Assembly: GCF_026107515.2 (NCBI RefSeq)
Contig: NZ_JAPCHW010000005.1
Coordinates: forward strand, 248,001 to 312,000
Reading direction: 5' to 3'
Length of the DNA: 64,000 nucleotides
DNA from: Glutamicibacter sp. MNS18
GTDB taxonomy: Bacteria > Actinomycetota > Actinomycetes > Actinomycetales > Micrococcaceae
Shown here: positions 1 to 6,852 of the stretch, piece by piece
Position numbering within the stretch: position 1 is the first letter of the stretch
Layout: each line of letters starts with the position of its first letter
The notes under the pieces: model-generated
Told to the model about the DNA's origin: nothing
Database searches by the model: none
What the model saw: only the letters and a program-made list of their open reading frames with translations
Translations under genes and position numbers: made by a program

Positions 1-182
1 TCGGCGGCGTCGATGACATCCACCCCGGCCTTGTAGTCAACCAGCCGGTCCACCAACAGCTCGATCAGCTCTTCCTCGCTGAGCGAGGAGGTGGTGCGGT
101 AGCTGCGGGGAACCTCTTCCACCCGGGGGGCGTCGGCCAGGGCCGTGCGGATCCGGCCCAGGATCTCATCCTTGGCGCTCAT
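1..182 (-). CDS. lutC: Lactate utilization protein C, N-terminal part (cut by window edge)
   Basis: The first 60 codons lie in the window; the rest runs off the left edge. The ATG at 182..180 overlaps the stop of lutB (ATGA), so the two are translationally coupled. The visible start reads MSAKDEILGRIRTALAD, typical of the LUD-domain LutC/YkgG family. In known systems LutC works with LutA and LutB to oxidise L-lactate to pyruvate in the cytoplasm. No catalytic residues are visible in this fragment, so the call rests on the N-terminal sequence and the lutA-lutB-lutC order. Confidence 0.85.
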   Translation of the reverse strand, partial: MSAKDEILGRIRTALADAPRVEEVPRSYRTTSSLSEEELIELLVDRLVDYKAGVDVIDAA

Positions 183-1651
183 TTGCCCTCCTTCTCACTC
201 TTCCACCAGTCGCGGAAGGATTTGCTCGGTGGAGCCGGCAGGTCGCGGCTGGAGGTCCAGCCCGCGGCAATGCCCGGCAGCTTCTTGATCTTCTTGTCCT
301 TGCCGGCCACCAGCTTGCCCAACGGCAAGGCCTTTTCCAGCAGGCCCAGATGGTTGCCGCTGCTCAGGGCCCACGAACCGCCCTTCATCAGCAGATCCAT
401 CTGGGTGGGCAGCAGTTTCTTTCCGCGTTTGGAATCCACGTCCTCACCACGCAGGTGGACCAGGATCTCCGGGATGTTGATCTTCACCGGGCAGGCATCG
501 TAGCAGGCCCCGCACAGCGAGGAAGCATACGGCAACGAGTTGTTCTCCTCGGCCTCGATGCCGGTCAGCAGCGGGGAGAGGATGGCGCCGATCGGCCCCG
601 GGTAGGTCGACCCGTAGGCGTGGCCGCCGGTGCGCTCGTACACCGGGCACACATTCATGCAGGCCGAGCAGCGGATACAGTTCAAGGCGGTGCGCCCGAA
701 CTTGTCCGACAATGCGCGGGTCCGCCCGTTGTCCAGCAGCACCAGGTGCACATTCTGCGGGCCGTCGTTCTCGGTGACCCCGGTCCACAACGAGGTGTAC
801 GGGTTCATCCGCTCACCGGTGGAGGAGCGGGGCAGCAGCTGCATGAACACCTCGATGTCCTGCCAGTTGGGCAGGACCTTTTCGATGCCCATCACGGTGA
901 TCAGGGTTTCGGGAAGGGTCAGGCACATGCGGCCGTTGCCCTCGGACTCGACCACACCCAGGGTGCCGGTGTCGGCCAACGCGAAGTTGGCCCCCGAAAT
1001 GGCCACCTTGGCCGAGAGGAACTTCTTGCGCAGGTGCAGCCTGGCCGCCTCGGCCAACTTTGCCGGCTCATTGGTCAGCGCCGGATCCACCTGCGGCATT
1101 TCACGCAGGAAGATGTCGCGTACCTCGGTGCGGTTCTTGTGGATGGCAGGGACCAGGATGTGGCTGGGCTTGTCGTGGTCCAGCTGGACGATCAGCTCGG
1201 CCAGGTCGGTTTCGAAGGCCGCGATACCCTGGGCCTCCAGATGTTCGTTCAACCCGATTTCCTGGGTGGCCATGGACTTGACCTTCACAACCTCGTCACT
1301 GCCGGTGTCCCTGACCAGGCGGGTGACGATCTGGTTGGCCTCGTCCGCGTCGCGGGCCCAGTGGATGATGCCGCCGCGGGCGGTGAAGTTCTTCTCGAAC
1401 TCCTCCAGGCGCTGGTCCAAGTTGGCCATCGAGGCATCCTTGATGGCCGAGCCGGCATCACGTAGCGCTTCCCAATCCGGAAGTTCGCCCACCACGCGGA
1501 TGCGCTTGTCGCGGATGGTGTGGGTGGCGTGGCGCAGGTTGGCGCGCAACTGGGTATTGCCCAGTTCGCGGTGGGCCGCGGCGGGGAACTGTTCTTCGGC
1601 AAAGAGGTTGCCGGCACCCGGGGCGGGCATGCCGAGGAATACTTGGCTCAC
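179..1651 (-). CDS. lutB: Iron-sulfur lactate utilization protein LutB
   Basis: 490 aa, the usual LutB length. An N-terminal LUD domain is followed by two ferredoxin-like cysteine clusters, CIRCSACMNVCP near residue 325 and CGACYDACP near 380, expected to bind two [4Fe-4S] clusters. LutB is the electron-transfer subunit of the LutABC L-lactate oxidation complex. The start is a GTG at 1651..1649 that overlaps the lutA stop (GTGA), and the stop overlaps the lutC start, so the three genes form one tightly coupled minus-strand operon. Expression is presumably controlled by the operators near 2433-2533. Confidence 0.95.
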   Translation of the reverse strand: MSQVFLGMPAPGAGNLFAEEQFPAAAHRELGNTQLRANLRHATHTIRDKRIRVVGELPDWEALRDAGSAIKDASMANLDQRLEEFEKNFTARGGIIHWARDADEANQIVTRLVRDTGSDEVVKVKSMATQEIGLNEHLEAQGIAAFETDLAELIVQLDHDKPSHILVPAIHKNRTEVRDIFLREMPQVDPALTNEPAKLAEAARLHLRKKFLSAKVAISGANFALADTGTLGVVESEGNGRMCLTLPETLITVMGIEKVLPNWQDIEVFMQLLPRSSTGERMNPYTSLWTGVTENDGPQNVHLVLLDNGRTRALSDKFGRTALNCIRCSACMNVCPVYERTGGHAYGSTYPGPIGAILSPLLTGIEAEENNSLPYASSLCGACYDACPVKINIPEILVHLRGEDVDSKRGKKLLPTQMDLLMKGGSWALSSGNHLGLLEKALPLGKLVAGKDKKIKKLPGIAAGWTSSRDLPAPPSKSFRDWWKSEKEGK

Positions 1652-2412
1652 AGTGCCACCTCCATTTCACGGGTGCTGGCCAGGATGTCGGCCAGGTGCA
1701 TGGTGCCCGGGCGCTGTCCGCTGCGGGAGAGGCCGCCGCCGATGTGCATCAGGCAGGACACATCTCCTCCGGCGCACAGGGAGGCCCCGGTGGAGCAGAT
1801 GTTCTTGACCTTGTCATCGAGCATGGCGCTGGACACCTCGGAGTTCTTCAGGGAGAAGGTGCCGCCGAAACCGCAGCACTGGTCCGCTTCGGGCAACTCC
1901 TCCACGGTGATCCCGCCAACGGACTTGAGCAGGTTCAGCTGCCGGTCCTCCAGCCCCAGGGTGCGCATGCCATGGCAGGAGGGGTGGTAGGTGATGGTGT
2001 GCGGGAAGTAGCTGCCCAGTTGTTCGGCCGCGTTGGTGATCCCCAGGACATCGGTCAGCAATTGCGAGAGTTCATAGGTCTTGGCCCCGACGGCCTCGGC
2101 GCGCTCCTTCAGTTCGGGCTTGCCCAGGCGCTTGGCCAGGACCGGATGCTGGTGCTTCACCGAGGAGACGCAGGACCCGGACGGGGCGACAGCCACATCG
2201 TAGTCGGAACGCTCGAAGGCCTTGACGTGGTTTTCAACCACCGGCAGTGCTTCTGGCATGTATCCGGAGTTGATGTGCATCTGTCCGCAGCAGGCCTGGC
2301 CGGCCGGGAAGATCACCTCGTGGCCCAAGCGCTCCAGGATCTTCACTGTTGACTTGGCCGTTTCCGGGTACATGGCATCCACGATGCAGGTGGCAAAGAG
2401 TGCAATACGCAT
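1648..2412 (-). CDS. lutA: Fe-S oxidoreductase LutA (lactate utilization)
   Basis: 254 aa. It carries two cysteine-rich CCG motifs, QACCGQMHINSG near residue 40 and QCCGFGGTF near 185, the signature of the LutA/GlpC/HdrB-like family that holds an Fe-S centre. It is the first gene of the lutABC operon for L-lactate oxidation. A predicted promoter (2443-2472) and a GntR-type operator lie just upstream, back to back with the lctP promoter. Confidence 0.95.
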   Translation of the reverse strand: MRIALFATCIVDAMYPETAKSTVKILERLGHEVIFPAGQACCGQMHINSGYMPEALPVVENHVKAFERSDYDVAVAPSGSCVSSVKHQHPVLAKRLGKPELKERAEAVGAKTYELSQLLTDVLGITNAAEQLGSYFPHTITYHPSCHGMRTLGLEDRQLNLLKSVGGITVEELPEADQCCGFGGTFSLKNSEVSSAMLDDKVKNICSTGASLCAGGDVSCLMHIGGGLSRSGQRPGTMHLADILASTREMEVAL

Positions 2413-2432
2413 TAGTTAACTCTCTCGCTGTG

Positions 2433-2443
2433 TGGTCTGACCA
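2433..2443. promoter_or_regulatory. GntR/LldR-type operator O1 (lut side)
   Basis: Palindrome TGGTCTGACCA. It fits the TNGTNNNACNA pattern known for FadR-type GntR lactate regulators such as corynebacterial LldR. It overlaps the 3' end of the lut -10 box. Confidence 0.75.
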
Positions 2444-2472
2444 TACTAGGTCGAAGAATCCGGTTCCGTCAA
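2443..2472 (-). promoter_or_regulatory. Predicted sigma-70 promoter of lutABC
   Basis: On the minus strand, TTGACG (2472-2467) and TAGTAT (2448-2443) are separated by 18 bases. The operator at 2433-2443 abuts the -10 box, so a bound regulator would cover the transcription start. Confidence 0.6.
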
Positions 2473-2475
2473 GAC

Positions 2476-2504
2476 TTGTTGTGATTGCTCTCACCTTGTA
2501 ACAT
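2476..2504 (+). promoter_or_regulatory. Predicted sigma-70 promoter of lctP
   Basis: TTGTTG (2476-2481) and TAACAT (2499-2504) are separated by 17 bases. The expected start falls within the operator at 2508-2518. Confidence 0.55.
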
Positions 2505-2507
2505 CGG

Positions 2508-2518
2508 TGGTCTGACCA
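2508..2518. promoter_or_regulatory. GntR/LldR-type operator O2 (lctP side)
   Basis: Identical palindrome TGGTCTGACCA, four bases after the predicted lctP -10 box and 15 bases from O3 centre to centre. Confidence 0.75.
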
Positions 2519-2522
2519 TACG

Positions 2523-2533
2523 TGGTCTGACCA
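2523..2533. promoter_or_regulatory. GntR/LldR-type operator O3 (lctP side)
   Basis: Third identical copy of TGGTCTGACCA, in the lctP 5' leader just upstream of the AAGGA ribosome site (about 2542). Confidence 0.75.
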
Positions 2534-2555
2534 TCACACATAAGGACGCCCACAC

Positions 2556-4232
2556 GTGTTTACACCATCAACAGAGCCGATTGCAGGCAGCGTGGCCATC
2601 TCCGCGCTGGTTGCCCTCATTCCCTTGCTCACCTTTTTTGTCATGCTTGCCATCGTCAAGGTCAAGGCCCACTGGGCCGGCCTGACTTCCCTATCCGTCG
2701 CCATCATCGTGGCGATCTTCGGCTGGCAGATGCCGGTCGGTTTGGCCTTCAACTCCGGAATCATGGGCATCGTCTTCGGTGCCTTCCCGATTGTCTGGAT
2801 CGTGGTCATGGCGATCTGGCTCTACCAGGTCACCGTCATTTCCGGCCGGTTCGAGGATCTGCGCCGGGTCTTCGACGTCATTGGTGGCGGCGATGTCCGC
2901 ATCCAGGCCGTACTGATCGCCTTCTGTTTCGGCGGCCTGCTTGAAGCGCTGGCCGGTTTCGGGGCACCGGTGGCGATCACGGCCACCATGCTCTTGGCCC
3001 TGGGGCTCTCGCCGCTGCGGGCTGCCTGTGCCGTGCTGATTGCCAATACCGCTCCCGTGGCCTTTGGCGCCGTAGCCATCCCGATCACCACTGCCGGTGC
3101 CCTGACCGGGATCCCGTCGGCCGAAATCGGCGCCGTGGTCGGCCACCAGTCCCCGGTGTTGGCCCTGTTCGTCCCCTCGATTCTGGTGCTGGTTATCGAC
3201 GGCTGGCGCGGCATGCGCCAGACCCTGCCGGCCACCATCACCATCGGTGTCTCCTTCGCCATCGCCCAGTGGCTGTGCGCCACCTACTTCTCCTACGAAC
3301 TGACCGACATCGTCGCGGCCCTGGTCGGTCTGGGTGTGGCCGTGCTGCTCTTGCGCATCTGGCACCCGAAGGGCGTGGAGGAAGCGCGTGCGCGAATCCT
3401 GACCCCCGAGGCGCTGGCCATCCCGATTGACCACAACAAGAAGCTGCACCCGGGCCAGACCTGGATGGCGCTGTTCCCGTACATCCTGGTGATCATCATC
3501 TTCGGTGTGGCCAAGCTGTGGCGCCTGGGTGTGGACATCCCGGCGGCGCTGGCCTCCACCGATGTGAAGTTCGGTTGGCCCGGCCTCTACAACGTTGTGG
3601 TGGATGCCGAAGGCGAGCCGGTTTCCTCGACGATCTACAACCTGAACTGGCTGTCGACCCCCGGAACCCTGTTGCTGATCACCGGCCTGATCGTAGCGGT
3701 CGTCTACTCGAAGTTCGACGACGGCGGCAAGTACGCGATGACAGTGCGCAATGCGATCGCCGAGATCGGACGCACCGTCTACAACATGCGTTTCGCCGCC
3801 CTGACGATCCTGTCGGTGCTGGGCCTGGCCTACGTGATGAACCTGTCCGGCCAGACCATCACCATCGGTACCTGGCTGGCTGGAACCGGTGCGGCGTTCG
3901 CCTTCCTTTCCCCGATCCTGGGCTGGATCGGCACCGCGGTTACCGGGTCGGATACCTCCGCCAACGCCTTGTTCGCCAAGCTGCAGCAGACCGCCGGCAT
4001 CAACGCCGGCATCGACCCGACCCTGCTGGTCGCCGCCAATACCTCCGGTGGTGTGGTCGGCAAGCTGATCTCCCCGCAGAACCTGGCCATCGCGGCCACC
4101 GCGGTGAAGATGGACGGGCAGGAATCGGTGATCCTGAAGAAGGTTGCCGGTTGGTCGGTTGGCCTGCTGCTGGTGCTCTGCGTGCTGGTGTACCTGCAGT
4201 CCACACCAGTGCTCAGCTGGATGCTTCCCTAG
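2556..4232 (+). CDS. lctP: L-lactate permease
   Basis: 558 aa integral membrane protein of the LctP family (usual length 540-560), with about 12-14 hydrophobic segments. The family imports L-lactate, and also D-lactate and glycolate, by proton symport. The start is a GTG at 2556 behind an AAGGACG ribosome site. It is transcribed away from lutABC under shared operators, so uptake and oxidation are co-regulated. The regulator gene follows after 18 bases on the same strand. Confidence 0.93.
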   Translation: MFTPSTEPIAGSVAISALVALIPLLTFFVMLAIVKVKAHWAGLTSLSVAIIVAIFGWQMPVGLAFNSGIMGIVFGAFPIVWIVVMAIWLYQVTVISGRFEDLRRVFDVIGGGDVRIQAVLIAFCFGGLLEALAGFGAPVAITATMLLALGLSPLRAACAVLIANTAPVAFGAVAIPITTAGALTGIPSAEIGAVVGHQSPVLALFVPSILVLVIDGWRGMRQTLPATITIGVSFAIAQWLCATYFSYELTDIVAALVGLGVAVLLLRIWHPKGVEEARARILTPEALAIPIDHNKKLHPGQTWMALFPYILVIIIFGVAKLWRLGVDIPAALASTDVKFGWPGLYNVVVDAEGEPVSSTIYNLNWLSTPGTLLLITGLIVAVVYSKFDDGGKYAMTVRNAIAEIGRTVYNMRFAALTILSVLGLAYVMNLSGQTITIGTWLAGTGAAFAFLSPILGWIGTAVTGSDTSANALFAKLQQTAGINAGIDPTLLVAANTSGGVVGKLISPQNLAIAATAVKMDGQESVILKKVAGWSVGLLLVLCVLVYLQSTPVLSWMLP

Positions 4233-4250
4233 TGACTAAACTGGGTCCTG

Positions 4251-4961
4251 ATGCCTACTAATCCAGCACCGCGCGCCTACCAGGTGGTCCTTGAAGCTAT
4301 TGAAGCCGATTTGCGTTCGGGCAGGCTCCTGCTCGGCGACCAGCTGCCAGGCGAGCGTGCGCTGGCCGAAAAGCACGGGATCTCCCGGGCCTCGGTGCGA
4401 GATGCCATCCGTATTCTCGATGTGATGGGTGTGGTGCGCACCTCCACCGGGTCCGGCCCGAATTCCGGGGCAGTGATCATCTCCAATCCGGCGGCGGGGC
4501 TCTCCCAGGCATTGCGCCTGCACGTGGCGTCCAAGGGGATCCAGGTACGTGAGATCGTCGAATCCCGCATCCTGCTGGAGACCTGGGCCGCGCAGATGGA
4601 GCCGCGGGACCGGGCCTACGCCCAACATGTGATCGACCGGACCGCGGTGCTGATCATGCGGATGGACGACCCGCAGCTCTCACGCGAGGAATTCCACCGG
4701 ATCGACGCGGAATTCCATGTGCTGCTCTCCTCCATGGCCGGCAATGCCGTGGTGGAAGCCATGATGGAGTCGCTGCGTCACTCGATCAGCGACTACGTCT
4801 CGGCTGCGATCCCGGATGACGAAAGCTGGCAGCCGATCGTGAAGGTGCTCCGGCGCCAGCACAAGGCCATCCATCGGGCGTTCGCCAGCGGCAACCGAGA
4901 GCGGGCGGCCCACATGCTCGAGGAACACATCACCTGGTTCTACAACCAGACCAGGTTCTAG
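4251..4961 (+). CDS. FadR-type GntR regulator, LldR-like
   Basis: 236 aa. The N-terminal winged helix spans about residues 8-75 (PGERALAEKHGISRASVRDA is the recognition region) and is followed by an all-helical FCD ligand domain. It sits 18 bases after lctP, probably in the same transcript, so it would be autoregulated. It most likely binds the three TGGTCTGACCA operators and releases them with lactate, as LldR-type proteins do. That assignment is inferred from position and operator form; a sugar-acid FadR paralogue cannot be excluded from sequence alone. Confidence 0.85.
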   Translation: MPTNPAPRAYQVVLEAIEADLRSGRLLLGDQLPGERALAEKHGISRASVRDAIRILDVMGVVRTSTGSGPNSGAVIISNPAAGLSQALRLHVASKGIQVREIVESRILLETWAAQMEPRDRAYAQHVIDRTAVLIMRMDDPQLSREEFHRIDAEFHVLLSSMAGNAVVEAMMESLRHSISDYVSAAIPDDESWQPIVKVLRRQHKAIHRAFASGNRERAAHMLEEHITWFYNQTRF

Positions 4962-5290
4962 GGCCAGGACCCATATCTGGAATTGCGGGCATCATCGATG
5001 GGCCGGGTTGCCACCGATTCACTGACTGGTTCAAGGCCCAACCGTAACGTCAACCTGGTGATGCTGCGGCGAGGTCGATCAGGCAAGCCCTCTGGAACCG
5101 CTATGCCACGGGGTCGCAGGCCCACGACAACAGCTGGCTGACCAACAATGTGGCTCAGCTGTTCTCTCCGGGTCCTGTCCCGTTTCCCGGATCATGATCC
5201 GGTACGGGGCGGCCTGCAGCTTGGCCAGAAGTAACGCGTGGCCAAGCGTGCTGGTACCTCAAAGGCCCATGCCCGGTGTGGGCTGAGTCG
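4962..5290. other. Gene-poor gap, possible decayed coding remnant
   Basis: No open reading frame is convincing here. Short stretches on the plus strand (about 4985-5045 and 5062-5195) translate without stops for 20-45 codons in different frames, which could reflect a gene broken by frameshifts; I cannot name a family. The 16-base palindrome CCGGATCATGATCCGG lies at 5187-5202. Confidence 0.3.
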
Positions 5291-5342
5291 AAAGCCGATG
5301 ACCTGTTAACCCGAATTCTCGGGATAACAGGTCATCGGCTTT
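5291..5342. terminator. Long near-perfect inverted repeat, probable bidirectional terminator
   Basis: Arms 5291-5308 and 5325-5342 are perfectly complementary over 18 bases. After an A/A mismatch, a 5-base inner stem (5310-5314 with 5319-5323) closes a 4-base loop. The runs after the stem are short (TTT), so termination is likely but not certain. It lies just beyond the 3' end of the minus-strand gene at 5393-5764. Confidence 0.6.
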
Positions 5343-5392
5343 AAAAGTGGTCCAGCAGGGTCCGCCGGTAGTCGTGCCGCTTGCCTCGGTTC

Positions 5393-5764
5393 CTACCGTC
5401 GTTCGTCGACGATTCCGTACATCCGCGCAGAAATATTCGGGTATTCGGCCCGAATCTTTCCGGCTTCCAGTGTGGGAAGCTGTGCGGGGGAGTGTTCGGC
5501 GCAATGCACGAAGTCGAAGACGGGCCACCATTTCTTGGTCCGTTCGAATTCCGCAAAGCCGCAGACCTCGCAGGTGAGCTGGGTCCAAACCGGGCGGCCT
5601 CCGGCTTTGCGGTTGGCCCGGGACTGCACCAGCCAAGCCGGTGGGTTAGCGTTCAATGCGGCAAATTCCTTCTCACTCAGGCGTGAAGGAATGCCATGGC
5701 GTTTGGCCATTTCAAGGGGAATGTCCAGCGCAATCGCGGCGTCTCTACGTGTCATCATCGTCAT
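5393..5764 (-). CDS. Conserved hypothetical small protein with zinc-ribbon-like cysteines
   Basis: 123 aa. A helical N-terminus containing LDIPLEMAKRHGIPSRLSE is followed by a C-x2-C pair (CEVC, near residue 66) and an HCAEH motif (near 87), together resembling a small metal-binding site. I recall similar short proteins in actinobacterial genomes but cannot assign a function. Three in-frame ATG codons lie at 5764, 5758 and 5755, so the exact start is uncertain. Transcription would end at the inverted repeat 5291-5342. Confidence 0.65.
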   Translation of the reverse strand: MTMMTRRDAAIALDIPLEMAKRHGIPSRLSEKEFAALNANPPAWLVQSRANRKAGGRPVWTQLTCEVCGFAEFERTKKWWPVFDFVHCAEHSPAQLPTLEAGKIRAEYPNISARMYGIVDERR

Positions 5765-6201
5765 CTAGCCTAGATGACTTCCCGGGTTTAGGAGACTGGG
5801 GGTGTTGTGCCTTTATCGAACGGCGGAGGTGAAGCGTGTCTTGCGCTTGGTATCGCCCAGTGAGGAGGCACCGTGAAAAGCTTTGGGTCGTGTGTCGTTT
5901 CCAGGTCGTTCGTGCTTCAGTTTCGGGATAGGCATCGGAAGAACCTGCCGGGCAGATTCTCGAGGTCTCTGTTTCTTGGAAGATATTCGAGCAGTCCTGG
6001 CCAATAACGTTGAAGAGCGAGACAGGCCATGTGTTTACCGTCGTGACGCGTATCCAAGGCTGAATGTTCGAAGCAAGAGCATGCTGAAAAGGTTGTATGT
6101 AGCGGTCGGTTGTGCGTCATTCCGCTGGTGTTCGAACATGGTGATTAACCGCGCATCTGGGCATCGGCCCCAGGAAGTCGAAGGCCTCAGGTGGAGTCGA
6201 A
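5765..6201. other. Intergenic stretch without a convincing gene
   Basis: No recognisable protein or RNA gene. A 44-codon frame at 5873-6007 (plus strand, GTG start) has a strong GAGGAGG ribosome site but no recognisable sequence. Longer frames here overlap the following MarR gene and look spurious. Confidence 0.3.
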
Positions 6202-6672
6202 CTACCTTTGCTCGACTTGGACTTCGATCTCGGCAAGGTGCAGGAGCGCGCCGATTAATAGCTGGCGTTGGGTCTCTCCAAGATGTCGGAGCAAATTATC
6301 GTTGAGCTGCTGCAGGGCCATTGAGGCTTCAGTGCGACGTTGATGCCCGGAATCAGTGGCCTGAATGATCCACGTTCGACGGTCGTGCGCAGATCTTTCG
6401 CGACGCACGAGCTCTTGGCCTTCCAACTCGTCAAGGATTCTGACCAAGCGGCTCGGGTCTAAGCGCATGTAGGTCGCAATCTCGCGTTGCGATGGGGCTT
6501 CAACACTACAGGCCAGTGCCAGGACCGCGTAATGGTGTTTGGTGAAACCGAAGCCTTCCAGAACGTGGTCTACCTGCTTCAGTACTTGTGTCTTGGCTCG
6601 TGAAATGACAAAGCCGACTTCCGTGGCCAGACCGGCTTCCTTAAGCATGAGGTTTTCATGGTTGTCGTTCAC
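6202..6672 (-). CDS. MarR family transcriptional regulator
   Basis: 156 aa with a MarR winged helix. SQREIATYMRLDPSRLVRIL (about 61-80) is the recognition helix and RRERSAHDRRTW (about 91-102) the wing. It is divergent from the CocE hydrolase and ABC importer genes, so it most likely controls them and itself. A candidate operator, TGCAA-N10-TTGCA, lies at 6769-6788. The ligand is unknown; MarR proteins of this type usually respond to small aromatic or phenolic compounds. Confidence 0.85.
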   Translation of the reverse strand: MNDNHENLMLKEAGLATEVGFVISRAKTQVLKQVDHVLEGFGFTKHHYAVLALACSVEAPSQREIATYMRLDPSRLVRILDELEGQELVRRERSAHDRRTWIIQATDSGHQRRTEASMALQQLNDNLLRHLGETQRQLLIGALLHLAEIEVQVEQR

Positions 6673-6753
6673 ATCTTTCCTATCTGTTCTTCAAATATCC
6701 TATGCCGTACCCAGTTTCATTACTGTCTTCGTCCTTCTCGATAAAACAGTCAC

Positions 6754-6788
6754 TTTCAAAAATATCCTTGCAAAATACAATGATTGCA
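6754..6788 (+). promoter_or_regulatory. Promoter and candidate MarR operator upstream of the hydrolase operon
   Basis: A -10 box TACAAT (6776-6781) has a weak TTTCAA 16 bases upstream (6754-6759). The inverted repeat TGCAA (6769-6773) / TTGCA (6784-6788) brackets the -10 box, so a dimer bound there would block RNA polymerase. Confidence 0.45.
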
Positions 6789-6852
6789 GAATACCATGAT
6801 TGAACATCGTGTGGCGAACAACACATTTTGTCTAATGGCAGTGGAGGATTCT

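Noticed and set aside
350-1808. Long plus-strand frames opposite lutB
   Set aside because: They are antisense shadows of lutB, which has clear Fe-S motifs and overlapping neighbours.
2433-2533. Short repeats that could suggest a CRISPR or direct-repeat element
   Set aside because: Only three 11-base palindromic copies, placed at promoters; they fit operators, not an array.
2691-3449. 252-codon minus-strand frame opposite lctP
   Set aside because: Low-complexity, Gln/Asp/His/Gly-rich composition typical of an antisense frame of a membrane gene.
6120-6200. Possible tRNA-like stretch
   Set aside because: No cloverleaf could be drawn.
5883-6305. 140-codon plus-strand frame
   Set aside because: Overlaps the MarR gene by about 100 bases and has no recognisable sequence.
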